Shown here: piece by piece, positions 1 through 8,702 of the stretch
Numbering within the stretch: the stretch's first letter is position 1
Layout: every line of letters starts with the position of its first letter
Source of the DNA: Ch71 sp050945695
GTDB lineage: Bacteria; Chloroflexota; Anaerolineae; DRVO01
Direction of reading: 5' to 3'
Length of the DNA stretch: 64,000 nucleotides
Assembly: GCA_050945695.1 (NCBI GenBank)
Contig: JBMNTK010000001.1
Coordinates: forward strand, 13,769 to 77,768
Notes under the pieces: generated by a model
What the model was told of the DNA's origin: nothing
Databases searched by the model: none
The model's input: only the letters and a program-made list of their open reading frames with translations
Made by a program: the position numbers and the translations under genes

Positions 1-92
1 CAAAAGGTGAGGCGCCTGCGAATGCATGCTTCGCCTGTTCCACGGGCCAATCCCGTCCTTTCAGCCGCTCTTCCGCTCCCTTTCCTCTTCCC

Positions 93-130
93 CTCTCTGC
101 GCTCTCTGCGGTCTCTGCGGTGAATTCCCC
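93..130. repeat. Dispersed CTCTGCGG-type repeat at left edge
   Basis: The first 129 bases hold no supportable gene. Bases 93-130 repeat short CTCTGCG units and end in TGAATTCCCC. A close copy lies at 36282-36311 and an inverted copy at 36106-36143, so this is a member of a dispersed intergenic family. Confidence 0.5.
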
Positions 131-300
131 TATATGCCTTTGAGGATGTTGCCCAGGGCGAGCACCGCGAAGGCGGCCGTGACCAGCCAGAAGGGACCGT
201 CAGGCCCCAGGCCGACGTCCACCAGCCACGTTGCCACTCCCACCACTGCCAGCAGCAGCGACAGATTCCAGGTTACTCGCTTGGGCGGGCTCAACTGCAT
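130..300 (-). CDS. Small two-helix membrane protein
   Basis: Hypothetical protein of 56 residues with two hydrophobic segments (about residues 10-27 and 33-52), so probably an inner-membrane hairpin. The start at 300 is chosen because GGGGAGGTGA lies just upstream of the ATG; the longer reading from 351 has no such site. It is the last gene of a minus-strand run after the PspA gene, which suggests an envelope-stress accessory role, but no family is recognised. Function is inference from position only. Confidence 0.6.
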   Translation of the reverse strand: MQLSPPKRVTWNLSLLLAVVGVATWLVDVGLGPDGPFWLVTAAFAVLALGNILKGI

Positions 301-366
301 CGCTGTCACCTCCCCACGTGTGTAGCGAGGGCAGGTGACAGCGATATCCATGCCAAGACCCGGCGG

Positions 367-1083
367 CTAGCCCTGGTCCAGGTCCTTGCCTGCTGTCAGC
401 TGGGCCTGGCCGGCGGCTGCCTTGAGCGCCAGCAGCTCCGCCTCGATCTCCAGGTCAGTCTCGCCCCGTTCTAGCGCCTCCAGCCGGGACTCGGGCGTGC
501 CCGCCATCAGCTCCTGGCGGGCGGCCACTTCGGCCTCTTTCTCCCGAATGCGCCGCTCCATGCGCTCGATCTGGCTGCTGGGGTCATAGACCGAGATGCT
601 GCTGATGGTCTTCTCGGTGGTGCGCTGTATCTGTTCCTGGGCCCGGGCGGCCCGGAAGCGGGCGAGCAGCGAATCGCGGTTGGCCCGCAGGTCGGCGTAA
701 CGGGACTCCAGCAAGGCCAGCTCGGACTTGAGCTTGTTGAGCACGGGCTCCTGCGCCGCCAGCATCCGCTCCTGAGCCTGGGCGTTGGCCTCATAGTCCC
801 GCTTGCGGATCAGGCACTCGCGGGCCAGGGCATCGTCTCCCTGAGCGACGGCCAGTTCGGCGTTGCGCCGCCACTTCTCGGCCAGCTCTCGCGCCTGCTC
901 CAGGTCGCGCTGGATGAGCTTCTGCTGCGCCACCGCCTCCACCACCTGCTCCCGGGCTTCGCGGATGCCGTCATACATGTCCCGGAGGATCTGGTCTAGC
1001 ATGACCTCGGGGTTCTCGGCCCGTTCCAAGGCGTCGTTGATGTTGGCGCGGATGAGGGTCGTGATACGGTTGAGGACTGACAT
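367..1083 (-). CDS. pspA: PspA/IM30 family membrane-stress protein
   Basis: PspA/Vipp1 family protein of 238 residues, the usual length. It begins with an amphipathic helix (SVLNRITTLIRANIN), has the family phrase ALERAENPEVMLDQ near residue 20 and then long coiled-coil helices rich in Glu, Arg and Ala. Such proteins assemble on the cytoplasmic face of damaged membranes and limit proton leakage. The ATG at 1083 is preceded by GGAGGT at good spacing; an upstream GTG at 1092 is less likely. A membrane protein gene lies upstream and a tiny membrane protein downstream on the same strand. No PspF-like regulator is present. Confidence 0.93.
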   Translation of the reverse strand: MSVLNRITTLIRANINDALERAENPEVMLDQILRDMYDGIREAREQVVEAVAQQKLIQRDLEQARELAEKWRRNAELAVAQGDDALARECLIRKRDYEANAQAQERMLAAQEPVLNKLKSELALLESRYADLRANRDSLLARFRAARAQEQIQRTTEKTISSISVYDPSSQIERMERRIREKEAEVAARQELMAGTPESRLEALERGETDLEIEAELLALKAAAGQAQLTAGKDLDQG

Positions 1084-1151
1084 TCCAACCACCTCCCATT
1101 AGCTGCCCGACAGGGCTACGACACAACCAAGCGGTAACACGTTTGGGTGAG

Positions 1152-1931
1152 CTAGAGGCCGCGGGCAAGCTCTCCCGCGGCTTCGGCGACGGCTTGCAGG
1201 CGCGCTGCCACCTGGGCCAGGTCACTCTCGCTCTGGCCGGCGGAGAGCGTCACCTGGGCCAGGCCCTCGCGGGCGGCCAGGACGGCCCCACTGAACCGGC
1301 CCAGCTTCTCCACCTCGCGCTCCACCGCCTCCTCCATGGCCGGGGTACGCACCCCCTGGGCCGACGCGGCAGCGGCGCTGGCAGCGGTGCGGGCCAGGGC
1401 AAGGCCGGCCTCCCGCAGGTCGTCGTGGACCCGATCCACCAGGGTGGAGGGGGCCCCGCTGGCGCGAGCAATGCCCGCCCCCTCGCGAAGGGCCGCCAGT
1501 TCGGAGGTGGCCCACAGGAGCTGCACCTTCAGCCGCTCGTAGGGCTCGCCGCTGATGGCGCCCTCGATCAGCCGGGCAGCCTCTGCCTGGCGCCCACGCT
1601 CCAAGCAGTCTCGGAGCCTCTCTTCGAAGGAAAGGCCCTCTCCGGGGCGGCCGATGCGGGTCCTCGGGTTGCCGAAGGTCTCGCCCATCCACCGGCCCAC
1701 GGCCTGAGCTAGCCCCAGGATGGCGGTGGTGGAGAGTCCGGCGCCCAGGGCCACCCACCATAGGGAGCGCAGGGCCACGGCCATGAGCAGGTAGATCAGG
1801 GGCGGCACCAGGGCGGCGATCACGCTCAGGCCCGGGCGGCGGTCCAGCCCTTCCAGCTCGCGGAACAGGCGCACCGAGCCCATCCATAGGAGCGTCGCTA
1901 CCACTAAGTGATACAGTACCAGCAGGATCAC
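1152..1931 (-). CDS. Membrane protein with cytoplasmic helical domain
   Basis: Unrecognised protein of 259 residues. Hydrophobic segments lie at about residues 2-18, 36-57 and 60-78, followed by a long Ala/Glu/Arg-rich helical region that reads like a coiled coil. GTG start at 1931 with GGGAG five bases upstream. It sits between gltX (61 bp upstream) and pspA (68 bp downstream) on the same strand, so co-transcription is likely. A membrane anchor or partner for PspA is a reasonable guess but nothing in the sequence proves it. Confidence 0.75.
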   Translation of the reverse strand: MILLVLYHLVVATLLWMGSVRLFRELEGLDRRPGLSVIAALVPPLIYLLMAVALRSLWWVALGAGLSTTAILGLAQAVGRWMGETFGNPRTRIGRPGEGLSFEERLRDCLERGRQAEAARLIEGAISGEPYERLKVQLLWATSELAALREGAGIARASGAPSTLVDRVHDDLREAGLALARTAASAAAASAQGVRTPAMEEAVEREVEKLGRFSGAVLAAREGLAQVTLSAGQSESDLAQVAARLQAVAEAAGELARGL

Positions 1932-1991
1932 GGCTGCTCCCGGCTAGCTGACCCTATGCGCCGACGCTCTGCCTGACGACCCGAACGGCCC

Positions 1992-3602
1992 TCACGCCGC
2001 CTCGGTCAGCGCCTCCAGGGTCAGCTGCAGGCGGCGTCGCACCTCGTCCGCGCCCAGGATCTGGGTGACCTCATAGAGGGGCGGAGTGCGCTCGGCGCCG
2101 GTGAGGGCCAGGCGCAGGGTCATGAAGAGCTTGCCCGCCTTCACCCCCGCTCCCTCGGCCTGTTGGCGGATCTTGGCCTCCCACTGCTCATGGCCATCGG
2201 CGAAGTCGTACTGCTCCAGGTAGGTCCGGAGCATGGCAGCGGCCGCCTCGGCGCTGCCCATCTGCTTGGCCAGGGCTTCCGGCGAGGGCGGCGCGTACAG
2301 GTCGGGCAGGAAGAAGGCATATTGGAGGACGAAATCGCCCAGCTTCTTGAACCGCTCCGGCTCCAGGGTGAGGACCCTGCGGGAGTAGTCGGGATCGCGG
2401 CGGAAGGCGGCAGCGAAGCGACTCACCTCCTCGGCGCTCAGCTCGTGGGCCACCCGGCCCTGCTTGGTCCCCTCCTCGATGACCACCCCCTCGCCCTGGG
2501 CCTCGATCCGGGCCAGGAGGGCGTCCAAGGCCTCGTAGAACTGGCCGGGGTCAAGCTCGCGCAGGTACTGGCCGTTGATGAAGTCCAGCAGGTCCCGGTC
2601 TGCCACCGGCCCTGCCTTGGAGAGCTGCTCGATCTGGAACAGCCTCACGTACTCCTCGTAGGGGTAGACGTCCTTTTCCTCGGGGTGGGCCCAGATGATG
2701 CGGGTGAGGAAGTTGCGGAACCCCTCGGGGAGGTAACCCTGGTTGCGATACCACTCGATGGAGGTATCGCCGGAACGCTTGGAGAGCTTGCGTCGGCTGG
2801 CATCCCGCAGCAGTGGAGTATGCACGATGCGTGGCATCTCCCAGCCGAAGTAGCGATACAGGAGCAGGTGCTTGGGGGTGGAGGAGATCCACTCCTCGCC
2901 GCGGATGGCAGTGGTTACCCGCATGAAGTGGTCGTCCACCACCACTGCCAGGTGGTAGGTGGGGAAGCCATCCGACTTGAGCAGCACCTGGTCGTCCACT
3001 TGGCGGGAGTCGAAGACGATCTCGCCGCGCAGAGGGTCCTGGAAGCGGAATTCGGCCTCATCAGGCACGATCAGGCGTATCACGCACTGTTCTCCCGCCT
3101 CCGCCCGGCGGCGGGCCACCTCCGGGTCGAGGTTGCGGCAGTGGCGATCGTACATGGGCGTGCCACCCACGGCTTGTTGGGCCAGGCGCATGGCCTCCAG
3201 CCGCTCTGGGGTGCAGAAGCACCGGTAGGCGTACCCCTGCTCCAAGAGCCACTCCGCCGCCGCCTGATAGATGGGCAGACGCTCGCTCTGGACGTAGGGG
3301 CCGTAGGCCCCGCCCTTCTCTGGCCCCTCGTCGGGGGCAATGCCCAGCCACTCCAGGGCGGCCAGGATCTCGTGCACGGCTCGGTCATCGAGCCGCTTGC
3401 GGTCGGTATCTTCGATGCGCAGGATGAAACGGCCCCCGGTCTTGTCGGCCAGGGCTCGGTCCACCACCGCCTGCAGGGCGGTGCCGATGTGGGGCCGGCC
3501 GGTGGGGCTGGGCGCTACGCGGGTGACCTCGGCGCCGGGCGGCAGATCGCGCGGAGGGTAGAGGGACTCGTATTGGGCAAGGGATAGCGGACGATCCGAC
3601 AA
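1992..3602 (-). CDS. gltX: Glutamyl-tRNA synthetase
   Basis: Class I aminoacyl-tRNA synthetase of 536 residues that charges tRNA-Glu (or tRNA-Gln in organisms using the amidotransferase route). The HIGH motif is PHIG at about residues 37-40, the KMSKS loop is KLSKR at about 272-276, and a zinc-type cluster is seen as CFC near 128-130 and YxxxC near 151-155. The C-terminal helical anticodon-binding part is present. The start is a TTG at 3602 with GGGAG eight bases upstream. It heads the minus-strand run with the membrane and PspA genes. Confidence 0.96.
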   Translation of the reverse strand: MSDRPLSLAQYESLYPPRDLPPGAEVTRVAPSPTGRPHIGTALQAVVDRALADKTGGRFILRIEDTDRKRLDDRAVHEILAALEWLGIAPDEGPEKGGAYGPYVQSERLPIYQAAAEWLLEQGYAYRCFCTPERLEAMRLAQQAVGGTPMYDRHCRNLDPEVARRRAEAGEQCVIRLIVPDEAEFRFQDPLRGEIVFDSRQVDDQVLLKSDGFPTYHLAVVVDDHFMRVTTAIRGEEWISSTPKHLLLYRYFGWEMPRIVHTPLLRDASRRKLSKRSGDTSIEWYRNQGYLPEGFRNFLTRIIWAHPEEKDVYPYEEYVRLFQIEQLSKAGPVADRDLLDFINGQYLRELDPGQFYEALDALLARIEAQGEGVVIEEGTKQGRVAHELSAEEVSRFAAAFRRDPDYSRRVLTLEPERFKKLGDFVLQYAFFLPDLYAPPSPEALAKQMGSAEAAAAMLRTYLEQYDFADGHEQWEAKIRQQAEGAGVKAGKLFMTLRLALTGAERTPPLYEVTQILGADEVRRRLQLTLEALTEAA

Positions 3603-3771
3603 GTGTACTACTCCCGATCTTCGTTGAGCGTGGGGCTATGGTAGCACGGGGAAGGGAGGGGCTCAAGGCAGCGGAGAGCGACGCTCTACTGGCCGCACTG
3701 GCCTTGCCGGGCGGCGGTCCGATGGCGTAGCCTGAGGGTAACCATGCGTCCCGGCCCCGAAAGGAGCACCC

Positions 3772-4911
3772 ATGAACCGTGCGCCCCGATACGCCATGAG
3801 TCCGAGAGAGCGCGTGCTTACCTCCCTAAGCTGGCGGGAGCCCGACCGGGTGCCCATCCAGATCTACCTTACCCCCGAGGTCGAGTCCATGCTCCGGGCT
3901 CACTTCGGCGCCCAGGAGGCCCCCGAGCCCCTCAGCCCGGCCGCCCGCATCTCCACCGCCACCCGCCAGACCCACGGCGACGATGCCCTCCTGGTGCACC
4001 TGGGGGTGGACTTCCGCACCATCGAGCCCCGCTGGCAGGGGCCGGTGAAGCCGCCCCATGATGGCATTACCTACGACATCTGGGGAGCGGGCTACCGCCG
4101 CGTCTTTCACGGTTCCGGCTATTACGACGAGGCGGTGGAGCTGCCGTTGGCGCAGCTTCGCACCCTCAAGGACGTGGAGAACTACCCCTGGCCTGACCCC
4201 GATGACTACGACTACTCCGTTCTGGCCGAGCAGTGTCGCCGCTACGATGACTACGCCATCATCCTGGGGAGCGCCGGTTTGCCCGATATCCTCAACGGCG
4301 TCTCGCGGGGGCGGGGAATGGAGCGGGTGATGATGGACATCGCCCTGCGCGATCCAGTGGGGCTGGCCATCATTGATCGGCGGGTGGACTTCTGCTACCA
4401 GATGCTGCGCCGGGGACTGGAGGCGGCCGATGGCCGGGTGGATATCCTGCAGCTGGGCGAGGATACCGGCAACCAAAACGGGCGCATGTTCTCCCCCCGC
4501 GACTTCGCCGAGGTCTTCCGGCCCCGGCTGGAGCCCTTCTACCGGCTGGCCCATGAGTACGGTGCCCGGGCCATGATGCACTCCTGCGGCGACACCCACG
4601 ACATCATGCCCACCTTCATCGAGATGGGCCTGGACGTCCTGGATGCCATGCAGCCGGAGCCCAAGGGCATGGACCCAGAGACGATACGGGCCGCCTGCAA
4701 GGGGAAACTGGCCTTCTGCGGGCTCATCAGCACCCAGAAGACGCTGCCCTTTGGCACGGTGGCGGAGTGCCGAGCGGAGGCGCGCCACCGGCTGGACGTC
4801 ATCGCCCGCGGGGGTGGCTACATCTTTGCCCCCGCCCACTGCATCCAGCCGGGCACACCGCTGGAGAATGTGCTGGCAGTCTACGAGGAGGCGCTGGGAA
4901 GGCCCCTCTAG
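3772..4911 (+). CDS. Uroporphyrinogen decarboxylase-like (URO-D/MtaA superfamily) protein
   Basis: Protein of 379 residues with the URO-D TIM-barrel layout: an N-terminal ERVLTSLSWREPDRVP opening and later HSCGD (about residue 270), typical of URO-D-like cobalamin methyltransferase relatives rather than heme HemE. AAAGGAG lies upstream of the ATG. No corrinoid protein or heme gene is adjacent, so the substrate is unknown; a demethylase or methyltransferase role is inferred from the family. Its stop codon overlaps the stop of the convergent kinase gene within CTAG at 4908-4911. Confidence 0.85.
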   Translation: MNRAPRYAMSPRERVLTSLSWREPDRVPIQIYLTPEVESMLRAHFGAQEAPEPLSPAARISTATRQTHGDDALLVHLGVDFRTIEPRWQGPVKPPHDGITYDIWGAGYRRVFHGSGYYDEAVELPLAQLRTLKDVENYPWPDPDDYDYSVLAEQCRRYDDYAIILGSAGLPDILNGVSRGRGMERVMMDIALRDPVGLAIIDRRVDFCYQMLRRGLEAADGRVDILQLGEDTGNQNGRMFSPRDFAEVFRPRLEPFYRLAHEYGARAMMHSCGDTHDIMPTFIEMGLDVLDAMQPEPKGMDPETIRAACKGKLAFCGLISTQKTLPFGTVAECRAEARHRLDVIARGGGYIFAPAHCIQPGTPLENVLAVYEEALGRPL

Positions 4912-6665
4912 TCGGGGGAGGCGCCGGCTTGAGGCAGAGTAAGGAGCACCGTTGTGCCCTGCCCGGGCGCCGAGGTGACCTGTAGGCGGCCGCCGAATAG
5001 CTGCGCCCTCTCCTGCATGCCGGTCAGGCCCAGGTGGCCGTCTCCCAGGTGGGAGTCAGCGCCCACCTGGAACCCAGGCCCGTCATCCTCCACCACCAGC
5101 TGCACCCGATCGGGCTCATAGATCAGGGCCACGCTCACGTGAGTGGCGGTGGAGGCGTGCTTGCGGATATTGGCGAAGGCCTCTTGGGCGATGCGAAACA
5201 CGGTCAGCTCCAGTTCTGAGGGCAGCGCCCGCTCTCGGCCCACCACCTCGCAGTGCACCTGCGTCCCCTCCAGTTGGGTCTCCAGGTCTCGGGCGATGGC
5301 GCGCAGGGCCGCCGGTAGCCCCAGGTCCTCCAGGACGTGCGGGCGGAGGTTGTTGCTGAGCCGGCGCACCTCGCCGATGGCAGAGTGGAGCATGGCCTGG
5401 AACCGGGCCAGCTCGGCAGCCGCCTCCGCGTCCAGCTGGTTGCGGCTGCGCAGAAGGTCAAGCCGCTGGCTGAGGGCCACCAGGTCCTGCACGGTCTCAT
5501 CGTGGAGGTCGCGAGATAGCCGCAGCCGTTCCTCCTCCTGGCCGCGAAGCACCTGCAGGGCATAGTGGCGGAGGGTGGCCTGCTGCTCGTCCAGCCGGGC
5601 CACCATGCCGTTGACTACCTGGAGCAGGGCGCGCACGTCCGCCGGCCCCTCCACGGCCAAGGGCCGGAACTTACGGCCGGCCAGGACCCTCTGCCCTTCG
5701 GTCACCAGGGCGTCGAGGGGCCGAACCACCCGGCGGGTCGCTCCTATGAGCAGGCCTGCCACCAGCAGCACGGCCATTCCCCCCAGGCCGGCCAGGGCCC
5801 AGCGGTAGCGGGCCACCTCGCCGGCGATGTTGTCCCAGGGCTCTTCCACCACCACGTACCAGCCGGTGTCGCCGATGGGGGCAAAGCCCAGAAGCATGCC
5901 CGGCGCTTGGGGGTCGGTCTGATAGACGAGCTTTGCCTCTTTGCCCGCCGCCACCAGCTGCATGAGCCCGGTCTCGTTCACGCGGCTGCGGCCGATCCGC
6001 CCCGGGTCGGAGTGGTAGATGAGGTTGCCGGCACTGTCTATGAGGGAGATGGCGCCCCCGGGGGGCGGGGTGAGCAGGAAGGGTTCGCGCACCCAGTCGT
6101 TGCTGTGGAGCAGGAACTGGCCGGTCAGGACCCCCAACCTGCCGTTGGGTTCCTCGACCGGCACGGCGATGACCACCGCGCTCGCTCCGCTGGGCTGCTC
6201 GGCAAAGACGGACGAGAGCACGGGCTGGCCCGTGCCGGTGACGGCCCGGAAGTAGAGCCGGAAGGCGTAGTTCATGTCCAGGGACGCCCGGGCGGGCGGG
6301 GTGACGGCGATCACGTCGCCACCAGAGCCCAGCAGGCTCACCCCGCCCCCGAAGACGCTGAGCAGGTGAGCGCGATCCAGCAGCACCCGCTGCTGTCGCT
6401 CCACGTCGCCGTAGTAGACGGACAGCTCGGCAGAGGTGGCGTGCAGGAGGCGCAGGTAGCCTTTGAGCGTACCGTAGAGCCCGGCCGAGGCTACCCGAGC
6501 CTGCACGGCCTGGCGCTCGAGAGCTTGCCCCTGGGAGAGGGCCTGCAGGCCATAGGCCCCCAGCCCCAGCCCGATCGCTCCCACCAGCACCAGGGGCGCC
6601 AGCGTGGCCACCAGCAACCGCTGACGCAGGTTCAGCCGCGAGGTCCAGTCTCCCGTCCGGGTCAT
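4908..6665 (-). CDS. NarX/DesK-type sensor histidine kinase with extracellular cache domain
   Basis: Sensor kinase of 585 residues. TM1 lies at about residues 17-40, a large extracytoplasmic cache-like sensor at about 45-285, TM2 at about 288-308, then HAMP, a HisKA_3 dimerisation domain with the phosphoacceptor in SRDLHDETVQD (His388), and an HATPase domain with VEDDGPGF and GLTGMQERA. It should phosphorylate the response regulator encoded just upstream, with which it shares a 4-bp ATGA overlap. It is the last gene of the lipoprotein-regulator-kinase operon. The ligand is unknown. Confidence 0.92.
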   Translation of the reverse strand: MTRTGDWTSRLNLRQRLLVATLAPLVLVGAIGLGLGAYGLQALSQGQALERQAVQARVASAGLYGTLKGYLRLLHATSAELSVYYGDVERQQRVLLDRAHLLSVFGGGVSLLGSGGDVIAVTPPARASLDMNYAFRLYFRAVTGTGQPVLSSVFAEQPSGASAVVIAVPVEEPNGRLGVLTGQFLLHSNDWVREPFLLTPPPGGAISLIDSAGNLIYHSDPGRIGRSRVNETGLMQLVAAGKEAKLVYQTDPQAPGMLLGFAPIGDTGWYVVVEEPWDNIAGEVARYRWALAGLGGMAVLLVAGLLIGATRRVVRPLDALVTEGQRVLAGRKFRPLAVEGPADVRALLQVVNGMVARLDEQQATLRHYALQVLRGQEEERLRLSRDLHDETVQDLVALSQRLDLLRSRNQLDAEAAAELARFQAMLHSAIGEVRRLSNNLRPHVLEDLGLPAALRAIARDLETQLEGTQVHCEVVGRERALPSELELTVFRIAQEAFANIRKHASTATHVSVALIYEPDRVQLVVEDDGPGFQVGADSHLGDGHLGLTGMQERAQLFGGRLQVTSAPGQGTTVLLTLPQAGASPD

Positions 6666-7327
6666 TCCAAGTCGTCCACGCTCAGCCAGCCCTGGCGGAG
6701 GGCAAAGGCTACCGCCTCGGTTCGGCTGCTCACGCCCAGCTTGCCCAGGATGTTGCGAACGTGCACCTGAACGGTGTAGGTGCTGATGGCTAGGTCGGCG
6801 GCGATCTCCTTGTTGGACTTGCCGGTGGACAGGGCTCGCAGCACCTCCATCTCCCGCTCGGTGAGCGCCTCGGCCAGGCCCTCACCGCTGTAGGTGCGGT
6901 GGCGGCTATCGAGCCGGCTTACCACCTTGCTCATCACTTGGGAGTCGAACACGCTCTGGCCCCGCATGACGCTGCGGATGGCCTGGGCCAGGTCCTCGCC
7001 GCTGGCGGTCTTGAGGAGGTACCCATCGGCGCCTGCTTCCAGGAGGGGGAACACGTAGCTATCGTCTTCGTGGGCCGAGAGCACCAGCACTCGCACTTGC
7101 GGGTGGGCTGCCTTGAGGGCCCGGGTGGCCTGGATGCCGTTGAGCTTGGGCATGCGCACGTCCATGACCACCACGTCTGGCCCCAGCTCCCCGGTGAGAC
7201 GCACGGCCTCTTCCCCATCTGCGGCCTCGCCCACCACGGCCAGGTCCGAGTATTGCTCCAGGAGGCGCCGGGTCCCCTCCCGTACCAGATCGTGGTCTTC
7301 GGCCAGCAGGATGCGTATGAGGCTCAT
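6662..7327 (-). CDS. NarL/FixJ-family response regulator
   Basis: Response regulator of 221 residues. The receiver domain has acidic residues E10 and D11, the phosphoacceptor D56 in VVMDVRMP and the conserved Lys106 in YLLKTASG. A LuxR-type helix-turn-helix follows at about residues 150-215, with LTEREMEVLRAL and NKEIAADLAIS. Its stop overlaps the start of the kinase gene (ATGA), so the two are translationally coupled. The lipoprotein gene lies 46 bp upstream on the same strand and is probably both part of the operon and a candidate target. Confidence 0.94.
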   Translation of the reverse strand: MSLIRILLAEDHDLVREGTRRLLEQYSDLAVVGEAADGEEAVRLTGELGPDVVVMDVRMPKLNGIQATRALKAAHPQVRVLVLSAHEDDSYVFPLLEAGADGYLLKTASGEDLAQAIRSVMRGQSVFDSQVMSKVVSRLDSRHRTYSGEGLAEALTEREMEVLRALSTGKSNKEIAADLAISTYTVQVHVRNILGKLGVSSRTEAVAFALRQGWLSVDDLE

Positions 7328-7373
7328 GCTCTCTCCCTCAAGGCAGGGCAGGGCGGGACGGATCCGTCCCGCC

Positions 7374-8702
7374 TCAGTCGGCGTCCGGGACCGGGGTAGC
7401 CTCGAGCTGCTCCTCCACTAGCTCTAGCCCGTCCTCTTGGAGCCGGTAGATCCGGGTGACGGTCTGGCTAGGGCAGCACAAGGGGTCATCGGGCCCGGCG
7501 ACTTTCATGATCACCGTTATTGTACCCTCTTCCACCCCGATGGACTGCACTTGCACCCGGTCCCCCAAGAAAGCCTGACCGGCCTGTTGGGGCTGGCCCT
7601 CGCGGTTGAGCATGGCCGCCAGGTAGTAGAAGCTTCCCGAGCCGCCCAGCTCCGTGGCTATCACGGCCGCGGCATCATCCGCCCCGTCGCCGTCTAGGTC
7701 ACCGAAGCCGGAGGCCTGGTAGAAGGCCCGATTGACCTCGGTGGCACCGGAGCCGTACTGGTCCTCGTAGCGGCCGGCGCGCAACTGGAAGGTGCCCAGG
7801 TCGGGCAGATCATACTCGGCGTTGGAGAGGTCATCCTCGGTGAGGGCCGTACCATCCATATCGAGGAAAGTGGCCGTCTCGTTAGCGGCCCGGGAGATGA
7901 GCGCCATGACGTAGCCGTACACGGAGCGCAGCGTCGTCCCGTCCTCAGAGCGCAGGGTGCCGTCTTCGATCGTGTACTCGGTCACCACCGGCTCCTCGTA
8001 GACCTTGTCCTGCTGGCTGTTGAGCGTCACCTGGAGGGTATCGGGGCCGGTCGTCTCCCAGGTGCCTACCTCTTCGATCGGGGCCTCACCGTTGAGGAAG
8101 TCGGTCTTCTGGACGGCGATGCCATCAATCTGCAGGGACAAGGAGATGTCCCGAGCGCAGCAGGTGGCCGCAGGCAGGAACGCCTTGTAGATGTCGGCCA
8201 GCTCCCGCTCCATGCGCAGGGCGGCGGCCTCGGCGTCGTAGGGTATCTCCAGTTGGCCGGCAGCTAAGGCGCCCACCTCGTACCAGACCACTGGAAGCGC
8301 CCCAGCCTGGTCTTCGCCCCAGACGTGAGCCAGGGTGCCGTCTTCGGGCTGGAGGGTGAAGGCGGCGGGTTGCTCGTAGACCTGGCCGTCCTCGGAGCCG
8401 GTCAGCGTCAGGGTGACGGTGCCGTCCTGGGCCACGGTCCAGGTGCCCACCTCGGACAGAGGCGGCATTTCGTTGAGGTAGTCGTAGACCTGACGCGCGC
8501 TCCCATCGAAGTTGAGGTATAGGGTGGCGTCAATGCCAGGGCTGGAGGCGCCGGGCATGATGGCCTTGTAGATCCCGACTACCTCGGGGGCCGCGTCGGG
8601 GGTGGGAGAGGCTGCCGGCGTTGGGGCGGTGCAGGCGGCCACCGCCAGGGCCAGGGCGAGCAGACCAATCCGGATAGCTGATCTTCGGGTATGGACGAAC
8701 AT
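7374..8702 (-). CDS. Lipoprotein with two NlpE-like repeats and a C-terminal Asp-rich domain
   Basis: Protein of 442 residues with a lipoprotein signal peptide: Arg-rich n-region, hydrophobic core and lipobox ending AVAAC (Cys24), then a Pro/Thr/Ala linker. Two repeats resemble NlpE N-terminal domains at about residues 43-130 and 170-260 (YKA..P start, GTW, then VYE). The second keeps a Cys pair (TCCARD) where NlpE has CADC. The C-terminal part has GDLDGDGADD, a calcium-loop-like stretch, and a CCP motif. The start at 8702 has AAAGGAG upstream; the longer reading from 8960 runs into a dispersed repeat. It is first in an operon with a regulator and kinase, so an envelope or metal-sensing input is inferred. 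Confidence 0.8.
   Translation of the reverse strand: MFVHTRRSAIRIGLLALALAVAACTAPTPAASPTPDAAPEVVGIYKAIMPGASSPGIDATLYLNFDGSARQVYDYLNEMPPLSEVGTWTVAQDGTVTLTLTGSEDGQVYEQPAAFTLQPEDGTLAHVWGEDQAGALPVVWYEVGALAAGQLEIPYDAEAAALRMERELADIYKAFLPAATCCARDISLSLQIDGIAVQKTDFLNGEAPIEEVGTWETTGPDTLQVTLNSQQDKVYEEPVVTEYTIEDGTLRSEDGTTLRSVYGYVMALISRAANETATFLDMDGTALTEDDLSNAEYDLPDLGTFQLRAGRYEDQYGSGATEVNRAFYQASGFGDLDGDGADDAAAVIATELGGSGSFYYLAAMLNREGQPQQAGQAFLGDRVQVQSIGVEEGTITVIMKVAGPDDPLCCPSQTVTRIYRLQEDGLELVEEQLEATPVPDAD

Noticed and set aside
2163..3587. Long plus-strand open frame opposite gltX (474 residues)
   Set aside because: Shadow of a high-GC gene; no family motifs, no ribosome site, and gltX is certain on the other strand.
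5565..6770. Plus-strand frame of about 400 residues opposite the NarX-like kinase
   Set aside because: Antisense shadow; composition is Gly/His/Gln-rich and shows no domain.
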